A stretch of DNA of 64,000 bases from NCBI RefSeq assembly GCF_016735115.1, contig NZ_JAERQJ010000009.1, forward strand, positions 1-64,000, given 5' to 3'. The notes beneath the pieces were generated by a model. The model saw only the letters and a list, made by a program, of their open reading frames with translations. It made no database searches and had not been told where the DNA came from. Both the position numbers and the translations under genes were made by a program. This DNA comes from Aquimarina mytili (GTDB taxonomy: Bacteria; Bacteroidota; Bacteroidia; Flavobacteriales; Flavobacteriaceae). Shown here one piece after another: positions 45,130-53,561 of the stretch (position 1 is the stretch's first letter; each line of letters starts with the position of its first letter).

Positions 45130-45936
45130 TTAAAAACTATTTTCAAGTACCATATCAATGGTATTGCGATACTGATCATACTCAATAAGGTTATTATGAG
45201 AACCTTCTTCAATTGTAATCATTCTTTTATTTGAAATAGGAATACTTTTAAATAATCTTTCCCCTGATTTATAAGGTACTACCCTATCATCTGTTCCATG
45301 ATAAATAGTGATATCGCAAGTTACCTTCTGAAGAAAAGTTGCAGAAGGTATTTTGTATCTCAACAATAGATTTGTCGGAAAATGTGGAAGCCAACTCTCT
45401 ACAATATCTTTAATATTGTAATATGGTGTTTCTAATACTAAATTGCAGGGATGATTATTTGAAGCCACATTAGAAGCAATTCCTGTTCCTATTGATCGAC
45501 CATAAATGGTAATCTGATCTTCTGGATACATGTTTTGGGTATACTCATAAAACAATTGAGCATCATTGTATAAATTTTTTTCAGTAATTCTTCCTTTGCT
45601 TTTTCCATAACCTCGATAATCCATAATAATAACATCGTATTCTTTTTTGGCAAAAAACAATACGATTTCTCCCCAACGCCTTAAACTCCCCCTGTTTCCA
45701 TGAAAATATAGAATTACTCCCTTAGGATTTATGTTTGTAAAATGAATTGCATTGAGACAATCTCCTTGGTCTGTTTCTAAAAAAAACTCTTTAAAGGTAT
45801 GATCAAAGGTAAACGTATAGTCATCCTCAAGCTCTTCTGGTTGAAAAAGAATGTTCTCCTGAAATAAATAGAGTATTAAGATAATGATGCTGTAAAATAG
45901 AACACCTAAAACTAATATCTTTTTTAGTTTATGCAT
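45130..45936 (-). CDS. Membrane-anchored alpha/beta hydrolase, second of a tandem pair
   Basis: The protein has 268 residues with an N-terminal membrane anchor (about 7-25). The hydrolase part has YFHGNRGSLRRWGE (oxyanion region), the nucleophile elbow YGRSIGTGIA (about 146), an acid in GTDDRVVPYKSG and the catalytic His in EEGSHNNL. It resembles the BEM46/FrsA type of serine hydrolases. It shares 8 bases with the upstream gene, so the two paralogues are translationally coupled. The substrate is unknown. Confidence 0.85.
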   Translation of the reverse strand: MHKLKKILVLGVLFYSIIILILYLFQENILFQPEELEDDYTFTFDHTFKEFFLETDQGDCLNAIHFTNINPKGVILYFHGNRGSLRRWGEIVLFFAKKEYDVIIMDYRGYGKSKGRITEKNLYNDAQLFYEYTQNMYPEDQITIYGRSIGTGIASNVASNNHPCNLVLETPYYNIKDIVESWLPHFPTNLLLRYKIPSATFLQKVTCDITIYHGTDDRVVPYKSGERLFKSIPISNKRMITIEEGSHNNLIEYDQYRNTIDMVLENSF

Positions 45937-46798
45937 TAACTTTTTTTGATGAATGCATAACTCCTATGCTTGTATCTGAAAGGTTTAAACGTTTTACTCT
46001 AGAATTAATAATTTCTCCGAGCATTTTGTGATAAGATTCAAAATTATTCAAATTTTTATGCCCTCCGCCAATGATAGTATATAAACGAGTAAGTTTAGGC
46101 CTGATTTTCGATAACTTTACACTGGATTTAAACGGAATTAGTTTATCATGGGTACCATGTATGATATGAATTGGGCAATTTACATATTTAAGCCATTTGT
46201 ATGTTGGTATTGGATACCGCATAATTAAGGATACCGGCATGAAAGGAATAAATTTTGCAGCTACTTTACTTAAGCTATAATACGGTGCATCTAGAATTAA
46301 CATTTTGGGATTATTGATGGATGCCAATTTTGCAGCAAAACCCGATCCCATTGATCTTCCATACAAGATGATATACTTTTCATCAACTTTATCCTTAATC
46401 CTATTGTAAACAAACTGAAGATCTCTTTTTATAGCCTTAAAAGAACGTCTACCTGTACTTTTACCAAACCCACGATAATCTAACATTAATACGTCATACC
46501 CATGTCTGGTAAAATCAACAGCAAACTTACCCCAACCTTTAATACTTTTAGAGTTTCCCTTAAGGTACAAAACCACCCCTTTTGGGTTTTTAACTTTAAA
46601 ATGAAGTCCATTAATAATAGCGCCATCCCTTGTTTCCAGATTATATTCTTCAATAATCTGATTATTATAGTGGAATTGAAAATCTTTATCTAGTTTTTCA
46701 GGTTTGAAAATAAAATACTCTTGAAGATAGTATAGGGCAACACTAGCGATAATATAAAACGCAAGAACAATTAGTGCTATGTATCCCCAATTTGGCAT
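45929..46798 (-). CDS. Membrane-anchored alpha/beta hydrolase, first of a tandem pair
   Basis: The ATG at 46798 (MPNWGYIALIVLAFYII) is preferred because it opens the membrane anchor; the frame extends to 46879. The product has 289 residues. Motifs mirror those of its neighbour: YLKGNSKSIKGWGKF, elbow YGRSMGSGFA, acid GTHDKLIPFKSS and IGGGHKNLNNF. The two proteins are clearly paralogous and arose by local duplication. The C-terminal tail is basic. It is probably anchored to the inner membrane; which face the hydrolase domain occupies is not certain. Confidence 0.85.
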   Translation of the reverse strand: MPNWGYIALIVLAFYIIASVALYYLQEYFIFKPEKLDKDFQFHYNNQIIEEYNLETRDGAIINGLHFKVKNPKGVVLYLKGNSKSIKGWGKFAVDFTRHGYDVLMLDYRGFGKSTGRRSFKAIKRDLQFVYNRIKDKVDEKYIILYGRSMGSGFAAKLASINNPKMLILDAPYYSLSKVAAKFIPFMPVSLIMRYPIPTYKWLKYVNCPIHIIHGTHDKLIPFKSSVKLSKIRPKLTRLYTIIGGGHKNLNNFESYHKMLGEIINSRVKRLNLSDTSIGVMHSSKKVNA

Positions 46799-46858
46799 GT
46801 TACAATTCCCTTTGTAAGTAACTAATTTACAAAAAATTAGAATTAATTGCATAAAAAA

Positions 46859-46876
46859 ATCCTGCCTAAGCAGGAT
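46859..46876 (-). terminator. Rho-independent terminator of the beta-barrel gene
   Basis: ATCCTGC at 46859-46865 and GCAGGAT at 46870-46876 form a perfect stem; read on the minus strand it is followed by a T run. It lies 26 bases beyond the stop at 46902. Confidence 0.65.
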
Positions 46877-46901
46877 CACAATACTATATGTTTGTTAAAT
46901 T

Positions 46902-47531
46902 TTATCGTCTTGCATCATAAATTCTAAATCGTAGTCCGACTCTAGCATAGACATCAAAAAACTTACTATCAACGTTTGTGAGGTTATCGACAAAATCATT
47001 CATTGCTCCCACTTCTACCATGATATCAAACATCTCGCCTAACATTTGAGAAAATCCAACACCATACACTCCACCAATGATTAATTTTTCATAAGCCTCG
47101 TCTTCTAATTCTACTCCTCCTACTTCAAAATTGGTATTTACTCTAAACGAAGGGCCTACATTAATAAATCCTCTAAATCTATCTTTTCCTTCTCCTGTTA
47201 AATATCTAAATTTTGGATTAAAACCTATTTGTAAAACTTCTACATCAGGATTATCTATAAACACGCCTTCTCCTAATGGAACACCAGGTATTATATTATC
47301 TAAAGAACTTTTCCTTTGCAAAACTTCTAAAGAAAAAACGATACTCGTTCTAGCTCTAACCCCCATAACATAACCATAACCTGCATTTACATAAAAACCA
47401 GTACCAGAACTACTTTCTACGTTGTCAAGGTTTAGTTTGGAGAATGTTGCACCACCAGTAACTTCCCATCGGTATTGTCCATATGAGGCAAAAGAGATTG
47501 TAATAAAAATAAGTATTAATAATTTTTTCAT
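46902..47531 (-). CDS. Outer-membrane beta-barrel protein
   Basis: The protein has 209 residues with a signal peptide (about 1-18, ending SYGQ). It has alternating amphipathic strands (VTGGATFSKLNLD, FYVNAGYGYVMGVRARTSIV, FRGFINVGPSFRVNTNFEVG) and ends in an aromatic strand, VYARVGLRFRIY, typical of small porin-like barrels of Bacteroidota. Function could be structural or transport related. It is followed by its own terminator and preceded by the ferredoxin unit. Confidence 0.8.
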   Translation of the reverse strand: MKKLLILIFITISFASYGQYRWEVTGGATFSKLNLDNVESSSGTGFYVNAGYGYVMGVRARTSIVFSLEVLQRKSSLDNIIPGVPLGEGVFIDNPDVEVLQIGFNPKFRYLTGEGKDRFRGFINVGPSFRVNTNFEVGGVELEDEAYEKLIIGGVYGVGFSQMLGEMFDIMVEVGAMNDFVDNLTNVDSKFFDVYARVGLRFRIYDARR

Positions 47532-47600
47532 GACTTGTTTATTTATTGACTTGAGGTTGTTATGGTGACGAAAATACTAAATTTTAAATGATGTCAACAA

Positions 47601-47626
47601 AAAAACCTGTCTACAGACAGGTTTTT
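47601..47626. terminator. Terminator of the ferredoxin gene
   Basis: An 11-bp perfect stem, AAAAACCTGTC at 47601-47611 and GACAGGTTTTT at 47616-47626, with a TACA loop. It lies 22 bases beyond the minus-strand stop at 47648. Confidence 0.75.
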
Positions 47627-47647
47627 ATACTAATTTATGGTTCAAAA

Positions 47648-47998
47648 TTATTCTTTATGCATAAAGGATTGCTTTTCTAATAAAAACTCTTCGGTCTCTA
47701 CAACATCCTCATCAGGAACACAACAATCTACCGGACACACTGCCGCACATTGTGGTTCTTCATGAAATCCTTTACACTCTGTACATTTATCTGGTACGAT
47801 ATAATATATTTCATCACTAACAGGTTCTTGAGCTTCTTCTGCATTTACAGCTTTACCTCCAGGCAGGACTACATCGCCTTCTAAATCTGTACCATCAGAA
47901 TATCTCCAATCATCAGCACCTTCATAAATTGCAGTATTTGGACATTCTGGCTCACAAGCACCACAGTTTATACATTCATCTGTTATTATAATTGCCAT
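47648..47998 (-). CDS. 4Fe-4S dicluster ferredoxin
   Basis: The protein has 116 residues. The first cluster motif is CINCGACEPECPNTAIYEG (about 9-27). The second is CTECKGFHEEPQCAAVCP, in which the middle spacing is longer than CxxCxxC, followed by CCVPD. A low-complexity acidic insert separates them. It is a cytoplasmic electron carrier. It is divergent from the acyl-CoA reductase gene and the promoters of the two overlap, so it may supply or share electrons with that step; this is inference. Confidence 0.9.
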   Translation of the reverse strand: MAIIITDECINCGACEPECPNTAIYEGADDWRYSDGTDLEGDVVLPGGKAVNAEEAQEPVSDEIYYIVPDKCTECKGFHEEPQCAAVCPVDCCVPDEDVVETEEFLLEKQSFMHKE

Positions 47999-48021
47999 AG
48001 CTCTTTTTTATTCTAAATTTG
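47992..48021 (+). promoter_or_regulatory. Promoter of the acyl-CoA reductase gene
   Basis: -33 TTG at 47992-47994, 19 bases, then -7 TAAATTTG at 48014-48021: the canonical Bacteroidetes layout. The ATG is at 48065. Confidence 0.55.
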
Positions 48022-48026
48022 CAACA

Positions 48027-48058
48027 CAAAAATAACTCCTAAACTAGTGATAAACAAA
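48027..48058 (-). promoter_or_regulatory. Promoter of the ferredoxin gene
   Basis: On the minus strand -33 TTTG (48055-48058), 20 bases, then -7 TATTTTTG (48027-48034). It faces the acyl-CoA reductase promoter, and the predicted start points fall in or next to the other promoter. Confidence 0.55.
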
Positions 48059-48064
48059 TAAGAA

Positions 48065-49129
48065 ATGCTATTAAATAATCGAATTAACGCTTTTTGTGAA
48101 TTAGGTAAGTTCCTTGATCAATTCAAATCTACTGGTTATGAGAAAGTTAATACAGTTAAGCTAAATGATGATTTTTTTGACAAAATGATTCATAAAATTG
48201 AAACTGCAGAACATTACAATGGGTGGTTTACCAAAGAAAATGTTATGTATTCTCTTACTCAATGGGGTAAGGCATTAACAAAACGAAAACTTTCGACATG
48301 GATTTCTAAATATTCGTTATCTGATGAAGTGATGCCAAAAACTATTGGTGTTATTATGGCAGGAAATATTCCATTAGTTGGGTTTCATGACTTTCTTTCG
48401 GTACTAATTTCTGGACATAAAATATTGGTAAAACAATCTTCGAATGATAATCAATTACTTCCATTTTTGGCTTCATACTTAATAGCTATTGATTCTGAAT
48501 TCGAAAAACACATATCATTTACAACAGAAAAATTTACCGATTTTGATGCTGTCATTGCCACAGGAAGTAATAATACGGCAAGGTATTTTGAGCACTATTT
48601 TGGCAAGGTACCTCATATTATCAGGAAGAACCGAAATTCTGTAGCTGTACTTACAGGCCATGAAACTCAAGAACAGCTGGTTAACTTAGGAGAAGATATC
48701 TTTAGATATTTTGGTTTAGGCTGTAGAAGTGTATCTAAATTAATGGTTCCTGTAGGATATGATTTTGATCTGTTTTTTAAATCTATGTATTCTTACCATG
48801 ATATCATCACCAGCGCAAAATATGCGAACAACTATGATTACAATAAAGCAGTGTATTTAATGAGTAATTTTAAGTTGTTTGAAAATGGTTTTTTAATGCT
48901 CAAAGAAGATCAGAGCTATGCCTCGCCAATAGCAACATTGTTTTATGAGACATATACATCTCAAGAAGAATTATTAGAAAAACTCGAGGCGGATAATGAA
49001 AAAATTCAGTGTGTGGTGAGTAGAGGTATATCTGAGAGTCACGTTGATTTTGGACAAACACAATCGCCAGAACTTTCAGATTATGCTGATGGAGTTGATG
49101 TAATTGAATTTTTGACAAAAATTAACTAA
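48065..49129 (+). CDS. Acyl-CoA reductase, LuxC-like
   Basis: The protein has 354 residues of the LuxC/acyl-CoA reductase type (aldehyde-dehydrogenase relatives). The likely nucleophile is the Cys in FGLGCRSVSKLMVP (about 219). Other hallmarks are VIMAGNIPLVGFHDFLSVLI, VKQSSNDNQLLPF and IATGSNNTARYFEHYFG. It would reduce acyl-CoA to aldehyde with NAD(P)H. No luxD, luxE or luxAB is present, so a role in luminescence is not implied. It is followed by serC and serA on the same strand after 127 bases. Confidence 0.88.
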   Translation: MLLNNRINAFCELGKFLDQFKSTGYEKVNTVKLNDDFFDKMIHKIETAEHYNGWFTKENVMYSLTQWGKALTKRKLSTWISKYSLSDEVMPKTIGVIMAGNIPLVGFHDFLSVLISGHKILVKQSSNDNQLLPFLASYLIAIDSEFEKHISFTTEKFTDFDAVIATGSNNTARYFEHYFGKVPHIIRKNRNSVAVLTGHETQEQLVNLGEDIFRYFGLGCRSVSKLMVPVGYDFDLFFKSMYSYHDIITSAKYANNYDYNKAVYLMSNFKLFENGFLMLKEDQSYASPIATLFYETYTSQEELLEKLEADNEKIQCVVSRGISESHVDFGQTQSPELSDYADGVDVIEFLTKIN

Positions 49130-49149
49130 ATAATTTATCATTTTGATAA

Positions 49150-49157
49150 TACATTTG
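49150..49157 (+). promoter_or_regulatory. Possible promoter -7 box for serC
   Basis: TACATTTG matches TAnnTTTG; the ATG is 99 bases further on. No convincing -33 box. Confidence 0.3.
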
Positions 49158-49256
49158 TATCAGATTATTAGCACCTTTGTGGTGTTTTTTCTATTCAATA
49201 TCTGAATACGATTGAGCATACAAATTTTACTATTTTAATAACAATAAAAGTTACCG

Positions 49257-50321
49257 ATGAAAAAGCACAATTTTAGCGCTGGACCCTGTATTTTACCACA
49301 AGAAGTTTTTAAAGAAGCTTCACAAGCTATATTAGATTATAATGATTCTGGTTTATCCGTCATTGAAATCTCACATCGTAGTAAAGATTTTGTTGATATT
49401 ATGGAAGAAGCTCGCAGTCTGGCACTAGAATTACTCGGGTTAGAAGGAAAAGGATATAAAGCCCTTTTCTTACAAGGAGGTGCCAGTACTCAATTTCTTA
49501 TGACAGCATATAACCTGCTGCAAACCAAAGCTGGATATATTAACACAGGAAGCTGGAGTGATAAAGCTGTTAAAGAAGCAAAGTTATTTGGAGAAGTGTT
49601 AGAAATTGCCTCGTCAAAAGATGCAAATTATAACTACATCCCAAAAGGTTATGAAGTGCCTGGTGATTTAGATTATATACACTGTACAAGTAACAATACC
49701 ATTTTCGGAACACAAATCAAAGATTTCCCGACTTCAAATATCCCATTGGTTTGTGATATGAGTAGTGATATCTTTTCAAGACAATTGGATTTTTCTAAAT
49801 TTAGTTTAATCTATGCCGGAGCACAAAAAAATATGGGCCCTGCAGGTACTACTCTTGTTGTAGTAAAAGAAGATATTTTAGGAAAAATAAATAGACAAAT
49901 TCCTTCTATGCTTGATTATCAAGTACATATTAGTAAAGGAAGTATGTTTAATACGCCTCCAGTTTTTGCTGTATATACATCAATGCTGACCTTAAGATGG
50001 CTTAAAAACCTGGGCGGTATTGCAGCTATGGAAGAGCTAAATGAGAAAAAAGCTAAACTGATCTATTCTGAGATTGATGTAAATCCTTTATTTAAAGGTT
50101 TTGCAGCAAAAGAAGATCGTTCAAATATGAATGCTACATTTACTTTAATTAACGAAAATCTTAAAGAAACCTTTGATACCATGTGTAAAGAAGGAGGAAT
50201 TAATGGAGTAAATGGTCACCGAAGCGTAGGTGGATATAGAGCAAGCATGTACAATGCAATGACTATAGAAAGTGTTGCTGCCCTTGTAGATATAATGGGA
50301 GATTTAGAAAGAAAAGCATAA
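49257..50321 (+). CDS. serC: 3-Phosphoserine/phosphohydroxythreonine transaminase
   Basis: The protein has 354 residues of the class V aminotransferases. The N-terminus is KHNFSAGPCILPQEVFKEA, the PLP lysine is in LIYAGAQKNMGPAG (about 191), and the substrate-binding HRSVGGYRASMYNAM is at the C-terminus. It converts 3-phosphohydroxypyruvate to phosphoserine with glutamate, and acts in PLP synthesis in some bacteria. serA follows after 53 bases. The pair makes serine from glycolysis; serB is not in the window. Confidence 0.95.
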   Translation: MKKHNFSAGPCILPQEVFKEASQAILDYNDSGLSVIEISHRSKDFVDIMEEARSLALELLGLEGKGYKALFLQGGASTQFLMTAYNLLQTKAGYINTGSWSDKAVKEAKLFGEVLEIASSKDANYNYIPKGYEVPGDLDYIHCTSNNTIFGTQIKDFPTSNIPLVCDMSSDIFSRQLDFSKFSLIYAGAQKNMGPAGTTLVVVKEDILGKINRQIPSMLDYQVHISKGSMFNTPPVFAVYTSMLTLRWLKNLGGIAAMEELNEKKAKLIYSEIDVNPLFKGFAAKEDRSNMNATFTLINENLKETFDTMCKEGGINGVNGHRSVGGYRASMYNAMTIESVAALVDIMGDLERKA

Positions 50322-50374
50322 ACAAAATTGTTAAGGTTAGTTACAACTTAACATGAATAACTTATAATTTAATA

Positions 50375-51325
50375 ATGAAAGTATTAGCAAACGACGGAGT
50401 ATCACAAAGCGGTATTGATGCTTTAGAGAAAGAAGGTTTTGAAGTATTAACAACAACAGTTGCTCAAGATCAATTAGTGAATTTTATTAATGATAATGAA
50501 ATATCAGTTTTATTAGTTCGAAGCGCAACTAAAGTAAGAACTGATATTATCGACAACTGCCCATCGCTTAAAATCATTGGTCGTGGCGGTGTAGGTATGG
50601 ATAATATCGATGTAGCATATGCAAGAGAAAAAGGTTTGAGTGTAATAAACACCCCTGCAGCATCATCTGGATCCGTTGCAGAATTGGTTTTTGCTCACCT
50701 TTATGGTAGTGTACGTTTTTTACATGATTCTAACCGTAATATGCCATTAGAAGGTGATAGTAAATTCAAGAATCTTAAGAAAGCCTATGGCGGTGGTACT
50801 GAGCTAAGAGGAAAAACATTAGGTGTTATTGGTATTGGTCGTATTGGACAAGCAACTGCCAAAATTGCAATTGGTGTTGGTATGAATGTGATTGCTTATG
50901 ATCCATTTATTGAAGAAGTAGATATTCCGTTAGAGTTTTTTGATGGTCAATCGCTAAACTTTAAGATCAAGACTGTTTCTAAAGAAGAAGTATTAAAAAA
51001 TGCAGATTTCTTTACTCTTCATGTTCCTGCACAAAAGGAATATGTTATCGGTAAACCAGAAATAGAACAAATGAAAGATGGTGCAGGATTAATTAATGCT
51101 GCACGAGGCGGTGTTATCGACGAAGTGGCATTAGTTGAAGCTTTAGAAGCAGGTAAATTAGGTTTTGCAGGACTAGATGTATTTGAAAACGAACCCAGCC
51201 CTGCTATTAAAGTATTAATGAATAACAAAATATCATTGACTCCGCATATTGGAGCAGCAACCGGCGAGGCTCAAGATCGTATTGGACAAGAACTTGCTGA
51301 TCAAATTATTAGTATTTTAAAATAA
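50375..51325 (+). CDS. serA: D-3-phosphoglycerate dehydrogenase
   Basis: The protein has 316 residues, a 2-hydroxyacid dehydrogenase without the ACT domain of longer SerA proteins. The NAD-binding fold has GVIGIGRIGQATAK (about 147), the catalytic Arg lies in NAARGGVIDE, Glu in the FENEPSP region and His in LTPHIGAATGEAQ. It oxidises 3-phosphoglycerate to phosphohydroxypyruvate. Lack of the ACT domain suggests no classical serine feedback through it. It is co-transcribed with serC and ended by the hairpin at 51347. Confidence 0.92.
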   Translation: MKVLANDGVSQSGIDALEKEGFEVLTTTVAQDQLVNFINDNEISVLLVRSATKVRTDIIDNCPSLKIIGRGGVGMDNIDVAYAREKGLSVINTPAASSGSVAELVFAHLYGSVRFLHDSNRNMPLEGDSKFKNLKKAYGGGTELRGKTLGVIGIGRIGQATAKIAIGVGMNVIAYDPFIEEVDIPLEFFDGQSLNFKIKTVSKEEVLKNADFFTLHVPAQKEYVIGKPEIEQMKDGAGLINAARGGVIDEVALVEALEAGKLGFAGLDVFENEPSPAIKVLMNNKISLTPHIGAATGEAQDRIGQELADQIISILK

Positions 51326-51346
51326 AAGACTATTCACAAAATAAGT

Positions 51347-51380
51347 AATACCGCTCTATATCCAAGGGCGGTATTTTTTT
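51347..51380 (+). terminator. Rho-independent terminator of serC-serA
   Basis: AATACCGC at 51347-51354 pairs with GCGGTATT at 51368-51375 and runs into a T tract. Confidence 0.8.
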
Positions 51381-51521
51381 GTTCAAAATTATCCAGGAAT
51401 TGCATTTAATCTTTAAAAATTACATTTCATCTGTTTTTTCATGAAATAAAACTATGGTATATGGATTTCTTAAAAAGAAAAGATGTAAATTTAAGTTCCT
51501 TTAACTAAAAAAATAAAAATC

Positions 51522-52160
51522 ATGTCTGGAATTTTAGATCTTTTAAATAGCCCAATGGGTAAACAAATTATTAGTGGTGTAAGCTCACAAACAGGGCAAT
51601 CCGCTGACAAAACCGGAAGCCTTTTAAATATGGCCATGCCTGTATTAATGGGAGCTATGCAAAGAAATGCTGCTACTCCTGAAGGAGCTTCTGGGTTATT
51701 AAATGCATTGTCTAGTAAGCATTCAGGAGGAATTTTGGATAATTTAGGAGGTTTATTTGAAGGTGGTGTAGATCAAAGTGTTACCAATGATGGTGCCGGA
51801 ATTCTAGGACATATTCTTGGAGGAAAACAACCTGCCGTAGAGAGTGCTTTGAGCCAAAAATCAGGAATAGATGCAGGTTCTGTTGCCGAAATATTAAAAG
51901 TAGCTGCCCCAATTCTTATGGGTGCTTTAGGTAAACAGGCTACACAAAATAATGTAAGTGATGCTAATGGACTGGCTAGCTTACTTGGTAATATGTCTGG
52001 AGCTCCGCAAGGATCAAAACAACAGTCATTAATAGAAACTTTTCTTGATGCCGATGGTGATGGTAGTGTTCTTGATGATGTAGCAGGTATGTTATTAAGC
52101 GGTAGCGGAAGCAAAAAAGGAGGCCTTGGCGGTTTGCTTGGAGGTCTTTTTGGAAAATAA
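51522..52160 (+). CDS. DUF937 domain protein
   Basis: The protein has 212 residues beginning MSGILDLLNSPMGKQIISGV. It is Gly/Ala/Leu-rich with short amphipathic helices and many LLG or GILG turns, typical of DUF937. A calcium-binding-like loop, DADGDGSVLDDVAGML (about 176-191), resembles an EF-hand or dockerin loop. It ends in a Gly-rich tail (GGLGGLLGGLFGK). There is no signal peptide. The function is unknown. It lies between serA and two small flavobacterial genes; its own terminator is at 52182. Confidence 0.88.
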   Translation: MSGILDLLNSPMGKQIISGVSSQTGQSADKTGSLLNMAMPVLMGAMQRNAATPEGASGLLNALSSKHSGGILDNLGGLFEGGVDQSVTNDGAGILGHILGGKQPAVESALSQKSGIDAGSVAEILKVAAPILMGALGKQATQNNVSDANGLASLLGNMSGAPQGSKQQSLIETFLDADGDGSVLDDVAGMLLSGSGSKKGGLGGLLGGLFGK

Positions 52161-52181
52161 TTACAATCCTAAATAATGGTT

Positions 52182-52210
52182 AAAGCCGAAGAAGATTCTT
52201 CGGCTTTTTT
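52182..52210 (+). terminator. Rho-independent terminator
   Basis: AAAGCCGAAGAA at 52182-52193 and TTCTTCGGCTTT at 52196-52207 form a perfect 12-bp stem with only two bases between, then a T run. Confidence 0.8.
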
Positions 52211-52227
52211 GTATTTTACTTGTTGGG

Positions 52228-52659
52228 ATGATAAAAAAAGTATTTTATATAGTAACCTTTGGAGTATTACTCTATAGTTGTGCAACAACAAAAGATAGAA
52301 ATATTGCTCAGTATTTTAATCATGATAAAAATGATACGATACGAATAGCTAATGATAGCCTTGAGTATGAAATACTTATTATAGAACCCGGATTTAATGC
52401 ATGGCTAGTAACACAAAGACCTAGAGGCTACTATTCTGAAACCTTTTTGGAAATCAGGAATAGACAATATGTAGTTGAGTATAATCAAAGAGTCTCTCAA
52501 CCCATACGTTTCGATCCAAACCTATATATTCAATACATCAATTACGAGCCTCATATTCATTATGGGTACGAGGTAAATTATCTATTGTATAATTATTTTT
52601 TGTTTTTTGAACAACGGTATAGGCAACGTTTTCTTGTAAGTCGTGGGAGAAGGTTTTGA
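52228..52659 (+). CDS. DUF6146-family lipoprotein
   Basis: The protein has 143 residues with an SPII signal (LLYSCATT, Cys18). The signature parts EYEILIIEPGFNAWLVTQRP and GYEVNYLLYNYFLFFEQRYR match the DUF6146 family, widespread in flavobacteria. The C-terminus is basic (VSRGRRF). It has no known function and is probably outer-membrane or periplasmic. It stands between the DUF937 gene and the DUF6787-type gene. Confidence 0.85.
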   Translation: MIKKVFYIVTFGVLLYSCATTKDRNIAQYFNHDKNDTIRIANDSLEYEILIIEPGFNAWLVTQRPRGYYSETFLEIRNRQYVVEYNQRVSQPIRFDPNLYIQYINYEPHIHYGYEVNYLLYNYFLFFEQRYRQRFLVSRGRRF

Positions 52660-52686
52660 TTTGAATAGTTTTTAATTGTATTTTTG
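52655..52686 (+). promoter_or_regulatory. Promoter of the DUF6787-type gene, probably giving a leaderless transcript
   Basis: -33 TTTG at 52655-52658, 20 bases, then -7 TATTTTTG at 52679-52686. The ATG begins at 52691, so transcription should start at or beside the start codon. Confidence 0.55.
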
Positions 52687-52690
52687 CGCC

Positions 52691-53212
52691 ATGCAAAAAT
52701 TCAAAGATCGCTGGGAAATAAAATCTAGCTGGCAATTAATCTTTCCGATACTCGGATTACTAAGTGTACTGTTTTCTTCTTATTTGATAAGCAAAAAAAT
52801 CATGACATTTATTGAAATTAGTCAAACAGATGTTGCATATATTGGTATGCTTTCTGCACTAATCGGTTTTTTCTCAGTTCTTTTGGTGTCAATAACCTTG
52901 AAGCTTTTCAATATTCTTGAACCTAAGTGGCAAGTCACCTATCGCTGGGAGCTTATTGCTATATTTATAGTATTTGCAATTACCGGATCAACAGCGGCTA
53001 GAATTTCTGATCCTATGATTTCTTTTTTAGGAATTCATAGTGAAACTACAAGCGGCTGGATATACTGGCCCACGCGTATATTATTTGTATTTCCAATATA
53101 CCAAATACTGCTCCTTATCGTAGGGTGGTTATTTGGTCAATTCAAATTTTTCTGGAATTTTGAAAAGAAAATGTTAAGTAGAATGGGGTTTTCACGTCTT
53201 TTTATGGATTAA
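52691..53212 (+). CDS. DUF6787-family membrane protein
   Basis: The ATG at 52691 is used because the promoter lies directly before it; a TTG at 52676 is in frame but falls inside the promoter. The product has 173 residues with about four membrane segments and begins MQKFKDRWEIKSSWQLIFPI, as DUF6787 proteins do. ARISDPMISFLGI and WIYWPTRILFVFPIYQILLL mark the later helices. No function is known. Its stop overlaps the stop of the convergent gene by 4 bases. Confidence 0.85.
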   Translation: MQKFKDRWEIKSSWQLIFPILGLLSVLFSSYLISKKIMTFIEISQTDVAYIGMLSALIGFFSVLLVSITLKLFNILEPKWQVTYRWELIAIFIVFAITGSTAARISDPMISFLGIHSETTSGWIYWPTRILFVFPIYQILLLIVGWLFGQFKFFWNFEKKMLSRMGFSRLFMD

Positions 53213-53508
53213 GATACATCTGCATCTATAATATCTTTTACCGTTTCTTTTTTGAACACATAAGTATATAACCACATTATAGTAAAAGTGGGTATAATAT
53301 CAAAACCTGGTAATGCTTCTTCGACCAATGTAAAAACACCAGCAGCTTTACCAACATTACCCTTATACATCTTTGTCATTAGCCAACCGGCAAGAGGAGC
53401 CCATATAACATCTCCAAATTCGCCAACTCCGGGTATAATATACGTTACCATACCTAGGCCGTCAAAAAGTAAGCTTAATCCAAGTTTTTTATATTTATCA
53501 TTTACCAT
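53209..53508 (-). CDS. Small membrane protein of unknown function
   Basis: The protein has 99 residues with three hydrophobic segments: LGLSLLFDGLGMVTYIIPGV, FGDVIWAPLAGWLMTK and PTFTIMWLYTYVFKK. The family is common in flavobacteria by recollection but unnamed to me. It overlaps the convergent DUF6787 gene by 4 bases at the stops. It is same-strand with folE upstream; the gap is 53 bases. Confidence 0.7.
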   Translation of the reverse strand: MVNDKYKKLGLSLLFDGLGMVTYIIPGVGEFGDVIWAPLAGWLMTKMYKGNVGKAAGVFTLVEEALPGFDIIPTFTIMWLYTYVFKKETVKDIIDADVS

Positions 53509-53561
53509 ATTAAATTATTTGGGGTTTGTATCGAATAAAGCAAATAGTGTTCCAAAATAAG

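Noticed and set aside
48065..49129. LuxC-like gene as part of a luminescence operon
   Set aside because: No luxA, B, D or E is present; the neighbours are serine-synthesis genes.
50375..51325. SerA seeming short (316 residues, no ACT domain)
   Set aside because: This is a known short class of the enzyme and the catalytic motifs are intact, so it is not a truncation.
51773..52114. 113-codon minus-strand open frame
   Set aside because: It is antisense to the DUF937 gene, with Pro/Ser-rich composition typical of shadow frames.
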